From positions 1-45,545 of the forward strand of contig JAFGHS010000104.1 of NCBI GenBank assembly GCA_016930075.1: a stretch of DNA of 45,545 nucleotides. Reading direction: 5' to 3'. Shown one piece after another: positions 1-7,779 of this stretch. The notes under the pieces were generated by a model. The model was not told where the DNA came from. It was given only the letters and a program-made list of their open reading frames with translations, and ran no database searches. The position numbers were made by a program, and so were the translations under genes. This stretch comes from Deltaproteobacteria bacterium. Lineage in GTDB: Bacteria > Desulfobacterota > Syntrophia > Syntrophales > JAFGHS01. Every line of letters starts with the position of its first letter. Within the stretch, counting starts at the first letter, position 1.

Positions 1-2046
1 GTGATGGGGCGTGATCGGGAAGCCATCAAGCAACTGCCTGATATACAGGACAGGAACTCAACGGCTTATTGGATTGCCAATATGGTTCGTATTTACCAAA
101 CTTTCATCGCAGGCCGGATCAAGGAAGCCCATGCAGCAATCTTCCATATGTTTGATCAATGGTGGCAAACCGGCCAGACGTTCCATCAATATCCTTCACC
201 TCAATTGCTCGAAATGATCGATGAATTCGACCGCCTAAGTCTGACGCCGATACCGCTTTTCACCATACAAAGTGAGATGCAGCGCATCATGGAAGGACCC
301 AACATCCATCTCAAAGGAGTGGCTCTGCGTCTGAAGGCCTGCCGTTTCGCCGACGGATTTCAGAAATACAACTGCCTGAAGGAAAGCGAAGACTGCCTCG
401 TGCAGTCCGGCGACCCCATCGAAGTTTCCAAGACCAGGATCGAACTGGCGCGCCTGCATCTGGCACGCGGCGATCAGGCGCAGGCCCTGACATATGCGCT
501 CAAGGCCCATGAGGGCGTCTCCGGCCTCGGTGAACGCTTTTTCCCCGATGACCTGCGGCACCTGCTCCGGGAGGACGCAAGCGGCGCGGCCCCAACGATC
601 GCGGGCCGCCCGTCCCTGGAAGACGTGGCGGAAATGATCGCCAATCTGATCCCCTCCTTGGACGTCCAGGATCTCATGGGACAGCTCTTGCTGGCCGTCA
701 GCGGCTATGTGCGCGCCGAACGCGCCGGCCTCTTCCGGTTCGATAAGGAGGGCGCCTTGCTCAAGTCCGCCCATAATCTGAGCGCAGACGAGGTTTTCGG
801 CGAGGTCTTCCGGGGAAGTCTGGCCCTGGTCTTCACCGTGCATCAACGCCAGGAACCGATCTGCAGGCCGGTCACAGCCGGCGACGGATCATCCCGCCGC
901 GTGCTCTGTCTGCCTGTAGAGGCCGGCGTCCTTTATTTCGAGAATTCCTATGACCGGCAGGCCTTTGATTTTCTGGATGCCGGTATGCTGCGCAGTCTGA
1001 GCCGCATCCTGAGCGCCGCCGTCCGGAAAATTTTGGAATACGGACGCCTTAGGCTGGAACGCGAACGTCAGGTCGAACCGACTCCGCTTGGCGGCGAGCT
1101 GCCCGCCGGAGGTGAATTTTTGACTGCAGATGCCCGCATGCAGTCCATCCTGGCTCAGCTCGACCGCGCCGCCGCCAGCGATGCCACGATCCTTATCACC
1201 GGCGAGACGGGTGTGGGTAAAGAGATCCTGGCACGGCGGGTCCATGCCATGAGCCTGCGCAAGGCCATGCCCATGGTCACCGTGGATCTCACGAGCATTC
1301 CGGAAACGCTGGTGGAAAGCGAACTTTTCGGCCATGAAAAAGGCGCCTTCACGGGCGCGGACAGCCAGCGCAGGGGGCGGATTGAACTGGCCGACAAAGG
1401 GACCCTCTTTATCGACGAACTCGGCGAGGTCCCGGCCGCCGTCCAGGTCAAACTGCTGCGCACCCTTCAGGAAAAGACCTGTATGCGCCTGGGCGGCGGG
1501 CGCCTCATCGCCACGGATTTCCGGCTCGTGGCCGCCACCAACCGCAATCTCGGAGAGGAGGTCAAAGCCGGTCGGTTCCGCCGGGACCTCTACTACCGGG
1601 TAAACGTCATGGAAATCCATGTTCCTCCGCTGCGCGAGCGGCCCGAGGACATTCGCCTGCTCGCTCGGCATTTTCTGGAGCGGTATGCTGCAAAATATCA
1701 AAACACGGCCGCCGCGTTGACACCGGAAGACGAGGCGCGCCTCTTATCCTATGCCTGGCCGGGCAACGTCCGGGAGCTGCAGAACGTCATTGAGCGCAGC
1801 GTCCTGCTTGCCCACGACGATCGCATCAACCTCTCCCTGCCTTTGGCTTCCCAGCCATCGGCCGCCCATCCTTTTACCGATTTTCCGACGATGGAGGAAC
1901 TCCAGCGCCGTTACATCACCTGGGTGCTTGAGCGGACGGGCGGCAGGATCGGTGGCGGACAGGGGGCTGCCGAGATCCTCGGCATGAAGCGCACCAGCCT
2001 GAACGCGCGCCTGAAAAAGCTTGGTCTGCGCCGAGCAGGCAAATGA
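1..2046 (+). CDS. Sigma-54 dependent activator (TPR-like/GAF/AAA+/Fis HTH), 5' end cut by window
   Basis: Bacterial enhancer-binding protein that would remodel sigma-54 RNA polymerase. Visible parts in window numbering: a helical TPR-like region (about 1-190), a GAF-like sensing region (about 200-345), the AAA+ domain with Walker A GETGVGKE (401-408), the sigma-54 contact loop GAFTGA (448-453) and Walker B LFIDE (469-473), and a C-terminal Fis-type helix-turn-helix (about 640-678). The paralogue at 12475-15606 has about 366-396 more residues before the same landmarks. The GTG at base 1 is therefore almost certainly not the start, and the gene begins upstream of the window. It converges on the ferritin-like gene and flanks the catabolic cluster opposite its paralogue. 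The signal sensed is unknown. Confidence 0.93.
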   Translation: MMGRDREAIKQLPDIQDRNSTAYWIANMVRIYQTFIAGRIKEAHAAIFHMFDQWWQTGQTFHQYPSPQLLEMIDEFDRLSLTPIPLFTIQSEMQRIMEGPNIHLKGVALRLKACRFADGFQKYNCLKESEDCLVQSGDPIEVSKTRIELARLHLARGDQAQALTYALKAHEGVSGLGERFFPDDLRHLLREDASGAAPTIAGRPSLEDVAEMIANLIPSLDVQDLMGQLLLAVSGYVRAERAGLFRFDKEGALLKSAHNLSADEVFGEVFRGSLALVFTVHQRQEPICRPVTAGDGSSRRVLCLPVEAGVLYFENSYDRQAFDFLDAGMLRSLSRILSAAVRKILEYGRLRLERERQVEPTPLGGELPAGGEFLTADARMQSILAQLDRAAASDATILITGETGVGKEILARRVHAMSLRKAMPMVTVDLTSIPETLVESELFGHEKGAFTGADSQRRGRIELADKGTLFIDELGEVPAAVQVKLLRTLQEKTCMRLGGGRLIATDFRLVAATNRNLGEEVKAGRFRRDLYYRVNVMEIHVPPLRERPEDIRLLARHFLERYAAKYQNTAAALTPEDEARLLSYAWPGNVRELQNVIERSVLLAHDDRINLSLPLASQPSAAHPFTDFPTMEELQRRYITWVLERTGGRIGGGQGAAEILGMKRTSLNARLKKLGLRRAGK

Positions 2047-2120
2047 ATTACCTCGTTGCAAACAACGGGGCATCAGATGTCATGCTGGACCCGATCCGGC
2101 ACCCAGTTATAATTTGTGGA

Positions 2121-2138
2121 TACCGGCTTTCGCCGGTA
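2121..2138. terminator. Hairpin between convergent genes
   Basis: Perfect 7-bp stem TACCGGC/GCCGGTA with a TTTC loop, lying between two convergent genes that end at 2046 and 2155. No T-tract follows on either strand, so it may act with Rho or simply be part of the dispersed repeat that ends at 2179. Confidence 0.4.
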
Positions 2139-2154
2139 TGACGTGACGGGTGGA

Positions 2155-2631
2155 TTATGGACTTTTTACGAAACCATCAAGGCCCGCCGCGTCAGAATAA
2201 GCTGAACCCAGCGTTTTGAGCTTGATCAGGGACTTTTCCTTTCTCTGCGCCGCTTTCCGAAAAATTCTCCCCACCTCAGGCAGAGGAATTTTGTCCGACA
2301 CGGTGCTGAAAAATCGATGCGCTCTCTCCTCAAGGATCAATGCCCTGTTTAAAAGATCTGCGTCTCCGGCTTGATCCATTTCTGCCGCGGCGATTTCATA
2401 ATCGCCTTGATGAAGCCCCGCGACGGGTTCAAGGATCATCTCCGTCACATTTTCCCGCCGCGTCCTCTCCATCAAAGCACAGTTTTTCGCCTCCTCTTCC
2501 GCCAAAACCCGGAAAACTTCTCTCAAAACAGGATCCTCGACCTTCCGGAGCATCGTTTTATAAAAGGTCTCTGTCTCACGAACCATTTCTGCCGCAAATC
2601 CCATGATCGCACCGAATGTACTCAGGGCCAT
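2155..2631 (-). CDS. Ferritin-like (rubrerythrin-type) four-helix protein with degenerate metal sites
   Basis: Predicted 158-residue all-helical protein of the ferritin-like/rubrerythrin-DE type. An earlier TTG at 2646 is in frame, but the ATG at 2631 is preceded at 6 nt by AGGAGG (2638-2643) and is preferred. Helix 2 reads AEEEAKNCALMER where rubrerythrins carry EExxH, so the His ligand is Asn here. The last helix has KEKSL where E..H is usual. A functional di-iron site is therefore doubtful. The final residues (VKSP) and the stop are encoded by the end of a dispersed repeat (2160-2179). It follows the aldehyde dehydrogenase by about 60 bp and may be the last gene of that operon. Family known for peroxide or iron handling; the role here is not clear. 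Confidence 0.7.
   Translation of the reverse strand: MALSTFGAIMGFAAEMVRETETFYKTMLRKVEDPVLREVFRVLAEEEAKNCALMERTRRENVTEMILEPVAGLHQGDYEIAAAEMDQAGDADLLNRALILEERAHRFFSTVSDKIPLPEVGRIFRKAAQRKEKSLIKLKTLGSAYSDAAGLDGFVKSP
2160..2179 (-). repeat. End of dispersed inverted-repeat element
   Basis: GGACTTTTTACGAAACCATC is the reverse-orientation end of the repeat family whose other ends are at 15883, 16016 and 45495 (consensus GATGGCCTCGTAAAAAGTC). This copy overlaps the 3' end of the ferritin-like gene. Confidence 0.7.
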
Positions 2632-2691
2632 CCATAACCTCCTCAATCCGTCTTTGTGCTTCCCTTCCGTTTCGTTAACAGGGGATGGGGA

Positions 2692-4170
2692 TTATGTCCA
2701 ACGTTGAATCACCACTTTCGTATCCGTGAAAAACTGGATGATTTCTCTTCCATGTCCTTTGATGTCTCCGAAGAAAGATCCTTTCGCCCCGCCAAAGGGA
2801 AAGAAAGACATGGGCGCTGCAATGCCGAGATTGATCCCCATCATGCTGGCCCCGGCGCGGTACTTGAATTCCCGGGCCGTCTTACCGTTTGTGGTATACA
2901 GGCACGCGGCATTTCCGTATTCGCTGTTTTCGATCAATTTCAGACCTTCGTCCAGACTGCCGACGCGCATGAGCGCAACAACGGGGCCGAATATCTCTTC
3001 TTTTGCCAGGGTCATATCCGGAAGCACTTCATCGAAAACGGTGGGGCCAATGAAAAAACCTTTCGGATATCCGTCGACTTTGATGTTGCGGCCATCCAGG
3101 ATCAGTTTAGCCCCTTCCTTGATTCCCTGTTCGATATACCCCAGGACCTTTTCCTGATGCTTTTTCGAAACGACGGGACCCATTTGAATGCCTTCCTCAA
3201 GACCGTTTCCCACGTTGAGCGCCCTTGCCGCACGGACAAACTTCTCTTTCAAGGCCTCATAGACGTCTCCGACGGCAACCAGGACGGACCCTGAAAGGCA
3301 GCGTTCTCCGGCGCAGCCGTAAAAAGAGGTAATCATGGACGGCATATGCCTGTCCAGTTCCGCATCCGGCATGATGAGAACGAAGTTTTTCGCGCCGCCC
3401 AGGGCCTGCACACGCTTCCCCGTCTCGCCGCAGGCCTTGTAGACATACTTTGCCGTAGCGCTCTGGCCGACAAATGACATTCCTTTGATATCCGGGTGAT
3501 AAAGCATTCCGTTGACGGCCTCCCTCGCCCCGTGGACCATATTGATCACCCCCTCAGGGAAACCGCATTCGTCGATAATTTCAAAGATCCGCGTCTGCGT
3601 CAACGGGACTTGCTCCGAAGGCTTTACAATATAGGTATTCCCGCAAACCACGGCATAGGGCAGAAACCACCACGGCACCATGGCCGGAAAATTAAAGGGC
3701 GCGATGACCCCGAAAACGCCGATGGGCTGGCGCTCCGCCGTGCAATCGATCCCCTGGGCGATATCCTCTAAGTTATAACCGGTCATCATGGTCGTGACCC
3801 CTGTGGCATGCTCTACCGTCTCGATCATCCGCCGGACTTCGCCTCTCGACTCGTCAATGGTCTTACCCTCTTCCGTGACGAGGGTTCGAGCGATGTCTTC
3901 AAAGGCGTTTTCAAAAAGGTCTTTCAGTTTGAAGAGGTACCGGGCCCGTGTCAACGGCGGGGTGCACCGCCAGTCCCAGAAGGCCTCCTTGGCCGCTTGA
4001 ACGGCCTGATCCACATCGGCGGCCGTTGAAAAAGGGACCTCCGCAATTTTCTCGCCCGTTGCAGGGCACCACACATCTCCGAACTCTCTTGTCTCGGAAT
4101 CGACCCATTCCCCGTTGATGTAGTTCTTTATTTTTTTAATTCCCGACATCGGTTCCTGTGGAAATGCCAT
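2692..4170 (-). CDS. mmsA: CoA-acylating (methylmalonate-)semialdehyde dehydrogenase family protein
   Basis: 492-residue NAD-dependent aldehyde dehydrogenase of the methylmalonate-semialdehyde dehydrogenase family, which oxidises a semialdehyde to an acyl-CoA. Catalytic Cys291 lies in GCAGERCLSGS. The usual general-base motif LELGG is replaced by QALGGAKNF, which fits the CoA-dependent MMSDH subgroup that lacks the hydrolytic Glu. PFNFPAMVPWWFLP and KPSEQVPLT (NAD-binding region) are also typical. Length is normal. The ATG is preceded by GGAGGA about 9 nt upstream. It lies 176 bp downstream of the metallo-hydrolase in the same direction and probably ends the catabolic pathway by making a CoA thioester. 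The true substrate cannot be told from sequence. Confidence 0.88.
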   Translation of the reverse strand: MAFPQEPMSGIKKIKNYINGEWVDSETREFGDVWCPATGEKIAEVPFSTAADVDQAVQAAKEAFWDWRCTPPLTRARYLFKLKDLFENAFEDIARTLVTEEGKTIDESRGEVRRMIETVEHATGVTTMMTGYNLEDIAQGIDCTAERQPIGVFGVIAPFNFPAMVPWWFLPYAVVCGNTYIVKPSEQVPLTQTRIFEIIDECGFPEGVINMVHGAREAVNGMLYHPDIKGMSFVGQSATAKYVYKACGETGKRVQALGGAKNFVLIMPDAELDRHMPSMITSFYGCAGERCLSGSVLVAVGDVYEALKEKFVRAARALNVGNGLEEGIQMGPVVSKKHQEKVLGYIEQGIKEGAKLILDGRNIKVDGYPKGFFIGPTVFDEVLPDMTLAKEEIFGPVVALMRVGSLDEGLKLIENSEYGNAACLYTTNGKTAREFKYRAGASMMGINLGIAAPMSFFPFGGAKGSFFGDIKGHGREIIQFFTDTKVVIQRWT

Positions 4171-4346
4171 AATATCTTTTCCTCCGTCTTAACGTTTTTT
4201 TGTATCTTATTTGGTGGTTCTTCCCCGTCTCAAGCATTTCTCGCGCCGGTGGTGCAGAAAACGGTTTTGCAGCGTTATTATAAAACGGCAAACCGTATAA
4301 AAGCCTTCAGCTTCCGGCTCTCCTTGCTGAAATGCCTTGCCTGCTT

Positions 4347-5165
4347 CTATGCGCCTGGGGCCAGCAAAGACGGCTCGTGGCCCGCCATGATAAACTCCGG
4401 AGAGTCCGAAGGAATCATGGCGATAATCTTGTTGCAACTGTCATAATAATCGAAATGGTTGCAGATGAGGCCGGAGGGCGGCATGAAGTGGCCGTATTCT
4501 TTCGGCGCCGGCGTGATCTTGTGCCGGTTGCCCTCCATGTCCACGATCTCGTCCTGTTGTGAATAGGCCATACAGATTAAGGGCCAGAGGTCTCCCACCA
4601 GAATCCGGAGTCCTTTGGGCGTATTGACCGCAACGGACATGGACCCGGGCGTGTGACCCGGCGTCATGAAGCATTGGATGCCTTCGGTGAGTTCGAAGTC
4701 GCCGTGCACCTTGATGCAGTTTGCGGACTTCAACTCGTCGATCAGGGCCTCGTCGTAGAATTTGGCGACCTTCATGTACGGCAGGGGATCAAGCAGGGTC
4801 TCCCATTCGACCCTCTGAAAAATCAGCCGGGCGTTTTTAAAGATCGAGGTATTTCCGGCATGGTCGTTGTGCAGATGGGTAAAGAGGATGGTATCAATTT
4901 CGAGCGGATCCACGCCGGCCTTTGCCAGGGATTGCTCCACATATGCCAGACCGCCCCTGGCCGGCAGGTTGCCAAAGGCCCTGCCGTCAACGATGAAATG
5001 GTCCGAGATGCCCGTATCCACCAGGATGTTGCGTTTGCCGTTTTGCAGGAGAAATCCCAAATAGGGTGAAACGATCGACAAATCCGGGTCCAGATTGGGC
5101 GTGGCCATCGTTTTGGGAACCGATAAATCTCCGTAATAGAGGACCCTGATATCCCACAAATCCAT
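4347..5165 (-). CDS. Metallo-beta-lactamase fold hydrolase (AHL-lactonase-like)
   Basis: 272-residue cytoplasmic hydrolase with the di-zinc motif THLHNDHAGN (His97, His99, Asp101, His102), a later MTPGHTPGS histidine, VGDLW (bridging Asp) and a terminal AGHEP histidine. The arrangement resembles the AttM/AiiA N-acylhomoserine lactonase subgroup, but the family also hydrolyses other lactones, esters and thioesters. The reading frame stays open upstream to 5417, but that part is antisense to the MFS gene's 3' end. The ATG at 5165 has GGAGGG 6-7 nt upstream and starts where family homology starts. It sits 53 bp after the MFS gene in the catabolic operon, so a hydrolytic ring-opening or thioester step is plausible. 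Confidence 0.88.
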   Translation of the reverse strand: MDLWDIRVLYYGDLSVPKTMATPNLDPDLSIVSPYLGFLLQNGKRNILVDTGISDHFIVDGRAFGNLPARGGLAYVEQSLAKAGVDPLEIDTILFTHLHNDHAGNTSIFKNARLIFQRVEWETLLDPLPYMKVAKFYDEALIDELKSANCIKVHGDFELTEGIQCFMTPGHTPGSMSVAVNTPKGLRILVGDLWPLICMAYSQQDEIVDMEGNRHKITPAPKEYGHFMPPSGLICNHFDYYDSCNKIIAMIPSDSPEFIMAGHEPSLLAPGA

Positions 5166-5218
5166 GTTTTTCCCTCCTTCGTCTTGTATCAAGTCTCTTG
5201 ATAAATGCCGGGCTGATC

Positions 5219-6517
5219 TTATCGTTCGGCTTCGAGCGTAAAACCCTGAACTTTTTCCATGTCCTCCGGATAGTGTTTGGAGCACCTCCAGAAGCAGAAA
5301 GAGGCGACGAGGCCGCACAGGCTCATCATCATCAGGGCTATCTTCAGCCCCCCGGCGCCGCCCCCCAGGGCGTCGGAGATGATTCCCACCGCCGAGGGCG
5401 ACCAGGCGGCGCCGCAAATCATAGTGATTACGCCGGCCATGCCCCAGGAGATGCCCTTGAGGCCGGGGCCCACCACGTCCTGAGAAATGGAGTTCACCGC
5501 CGGGATCCCGATGACGGCAAACACGCCGAACAATGCAATCAGGGCCAATCCCGGACCCTTCAGATCAAGCAGCAGGGCCAGGCACATCAGGATCGCGGCG
5601 CCAAATGTCGCCAGGGCAGGGGTTAAAGACCGGCCTCGACGGTTCTTTTTTTGCCACAAATCCGCAATGATGCCGCCAATCGGGGTCCCGACGATTCCTG
5701 TCAGGGCGGTGAGGCCCAGGATCATACCGGCTTTCGCCTCCGTTACGCCATGGGCGCGCATGATGAAGGCGGCGCCCCAGGCGGCAAAAGCGAAAGCCAT
5801 GGCCCGATCCATGGCATAGCCGATATACAGCCACCGCAAGGTCGGGATTTTGAAAAGCAGGACAATCGTCGACCGGAAACCGGCCTTATTCCCCTGTTCG
5901 TCCGTCACGGCTACCGTTTTATAGTCTTTCAGGAAAAAGGCCATAATTCCCAAAATAATACCCGGCACGGCAAAGACGAAAAAAGGCGTCCGCCAGCCTC
6001 CGTAATGGGCGGACAGATAACCGCCCATCATGGCCCCCAGGGCGGAACCCAGAGGGATAGCCATATTGAACAGACCCAGGACGCGGCTCCGGGATTCCTG
6101 CGGATAGACAGCTGTCAGCATCGCCGTGCTCGCCGCGGGGTAACCGGCCTCGCCGACGCCGACCACGATCCGGGGCAGAAGCACGCCGATAAAGCTTCGT
6201 CCCAAACCGGTAATATAGGTGAAGATGCTCCAGATAACAGCAATCAATGAGATGGTCTTGCGTCTGCTCCAGCGGTCCGCCAGATAGGACGCCGGGATGC
6301 CCATGAAGGCCATGCTTAGGAAAAATGCTGTTTGAAGGAGCCCGGCCTGGGTGTCTGTCAACTTGAGATCCAGTTTCATGGGTTCCAGCACCGCCGAAAG
6401 CACCTGCCGGTCCATAAAGTTGATCATGTACAACAGGAGACAAATAATCAGAATGCTGTTTCTTTCAAATCCGCTTACCTTGAATGTCTCAGCCTGTCTC
6501 GGCATATCATTTTTCAT
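5219..6517 (-). CDS. MFS transporter, catabolic cluster
   Basis: 432-residue 12-helix major facilitator superfamily carrier. The cytoplasmic loop between helices 2 and 3 carries the MFS signature (SYLADRWSRRKTI), and VGVGEAGYPAAST resembles the spinster/sialate-type helix-5 motif. ATG at 6517 follows AGGAGA by about 7 nt. It lies 23 bp downstream of the M24-family gene and 53 bp upstream of the metallo-hydrolase gene, within one minus-strand run. Inferred role: uptake of the substrate degraded by the neighbouring enzymes, or export of an end product. Substrate not inferable. Confidence 0.88.
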   Translation of the reverse strand: MKNDMPRQAETFKVSGFERNSILIICLLLYMINFMDRQVLSAVLEPMKLDLKLTDTQAGLLQTAFFLSMAFMGIPASYLADRWSRRKTISLIAVIWSIFTYITGLGRSFIGVLLPRIVVGVGEAGYPAASTAMLTAVYPQESRSRVLGLFNMAIPLGSALGAMMGGYLSAHYGGWRTPFFVFAVPGIILGIMAFFLKDYKTVAVTDEQGNKAGFRSTIVLLFKIPTLRWLYIGYAMDRAMAFAFAAWGAAFIMRAHGVTEAKAGMILGLTALTGIVGTPIGGIIADLWQKKNRRGRSLTPALATFGAAILMCLALLLDLKGPGLALIALFGVFAVIGIPAVNSISQDVVGPGLKGISWGMAGVITMICGAAWSPSAVGIISDALGGGAGGLKIALMMMSLCGLVASFCFWRCSKHYPEDMEKVQGFTLEAER

Positions 6518-6540
6518 CGGATCATCTCCTGACTCATTTT

Positions 6541-7752
6541 TTAAATCACCCTTAACTGTCTTACGGGATATTTATTCAGCTCCCTTAAGCCGTCCTGTGT
6601 GAAGATACAGGTGCTTCCCACCCAGAGCCCTTTTCTGAAGTCGAGTGAAATGGGGTATGCCATGACCTGGACGCAGAGCCCCGGCTTGAAGACGTAATCG
6701 AGATGGGACTGTCTTTGCTTCTCCGGAAAATCAGGGTTGGTCTGTCCGACAAAAGGAAGCGAGTTGTAGTTGCACCAGCCCGAGATCAGGCTGGTGGCCA
6801 TGAATCCCGCCTCTTTGAAGGGCTCGACAAACCTGTCCACGTCGCTTCCCTTCATGCCCGGCTTGAGTTCACGGATCACCCGTTCATGGACCGAAGCGGC
6901 CAGTTCGAACATGTCGCGATATTCCCGCGTCGGCTCGCCCGTAAAATAAGTGCCCATGATCTTGGTATAATACATCCCGTATCCCACGGGCATTTCCGAC
7001 ATGATCAAATGATCGGATGCCACGGTGTGATCGGTCGGCCAGAAATCGGGATACGGCCAATCCTGATTCGACATGGGCCAGGAACTCAGATGCATCATGC
7101 AATGGTTGCCTTTATGCATAAAGGCGACCTGTTCGACGATACGGCGCATGTCGGCGTGGCTCATGCCGGGACGGGTGGCGTGAAACATCTCTTCATGACA
7201 AAGGTCGTTCAGCGCGGCCGCCCTTTCGATCAGGGCGATTTCTTCATCGCCCTTGATGGAGCGGATGGCCTCGTACCATTCGCTGACTTTCTCGAAATGG
7301 GCGTCCGGGAACTCCTCCATGAAGCGCGTGTAATGCTCATAGGGGATCGTGCAGGGGAAAAAGTAATCGACGGCCGGGCCGACGATGCCGATGTTGCCCT
7401 TGGCAAGATCGAGTTCCTTCAACCGGGCGCAAACGGTTTCCTCGAGACGGATGCCGCCGCGCACATCCTGGATGGAACTGATGTCTTTGGCGTTCTGCAA
7501 ATGCAGCGGCACCCCGATGTGCAGGGTGGGCGCCGCCTTGGCCGGAAAGACCACATAGGTGTGTCCTATGCCGGCGAAGTTGGACAAATACTGGGCATTG
7601 ACCTGGCCCGTGTCGTTGCCTGCCAGAGAATTGGAGCCATAAACCAGCAGGCAATCCAGGCCCGCTTCCTTCATGGCTTCCAAAAGCACACTGTAGCGTC
7701 GTTTGAACTCCTGTTCGGAAAAAGGCGGAAAATAATGATTGGATGCTAACAT
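6541..7752 (-). CDS. Creatinase/aminopeptidase-P (M24) family protein lacking metal ligands
   Basis: 403-residue protein with the two-domain creatinase/Xaa-Pro peptidase layout: an N-terminal domain (about 1-150) and a C-terminal pita-bread fold. The first metal-ligand Asp position reads Glu (MSEMPVGYG), the second reads Lys (YYTKIMGTY), and the usual ligand-His motif is absent. It is thus unlikely to be a metallopeptidase; creatinase itself, which cleaves a C-N bond without metal, is the better comparison. A TTG-started frame begins at 7779, but the ATG at 7752 has AAAGGAGA 6 nt upstream and is chosen. It is 27 bp downstream of the fused oxidoreductase. Possible role: C-N bond hydrolysis of a pathway intermediate. 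Confidence 0.82.
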   Translation of the reverse strand: MLASNHYFPPFSEQEFKRRYSVLLEAMKEAGLDCLLVYGSNSLAGNDTGQVNAQYLSNFAGIGHTYVVFPAKAAPTLHIGVPLHLQNAKDISSIQDVRGGIRLEETVCARLKELDLAKGNIGIVGPAVDYFFPCTIPYEHYTRFMEEFPDAHFEKVSEWYEAIRSIKGDEEIALIERAAALNDLCHEEMFHATRPGMSHADMRRIVEQVAFMHKGNHCMMHLSSWPMSNQDWPYPDFWPTDHTVASDHLIMSEMPVGYGMYYTKIMGTYFTGEPTREYRDMFELAASVHERVIRELKPGMKGSDVDRFVEPFKEAGFMATSLISGWCNYNSLPFVGQTNPDFPEKQRQSHLDYVFKPGLCVQVMAYPISLDFRKGLWVGSTCIFTQDGLRELNKYPVRQLRVI

Positions 7753-7779
7753 AGAGCGTCTCCTTTCTTTTGTTGGCAA

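Noticed and set aside
1-3. GTG at the first base as a true start codon
   Set aside because: The paralogue continues several hundred residues further N-terminally, and no ribosome-binding site can be seen; the gene is cut by the window.
889-1701. Long minus-strand frame inside the first regulator gene
   Set aside because: Antisense shadow of a GC-rich coding region; composition lacks any recognisable domain.
5166-5417. 84-residue N-terminal extension of the metallo-hydrolase
   Set aside because: Low-complexity Arg/Gly-rich, antisense to the MFS gene's 3' end, and a strong SD precedes the internal ATG at 5165.
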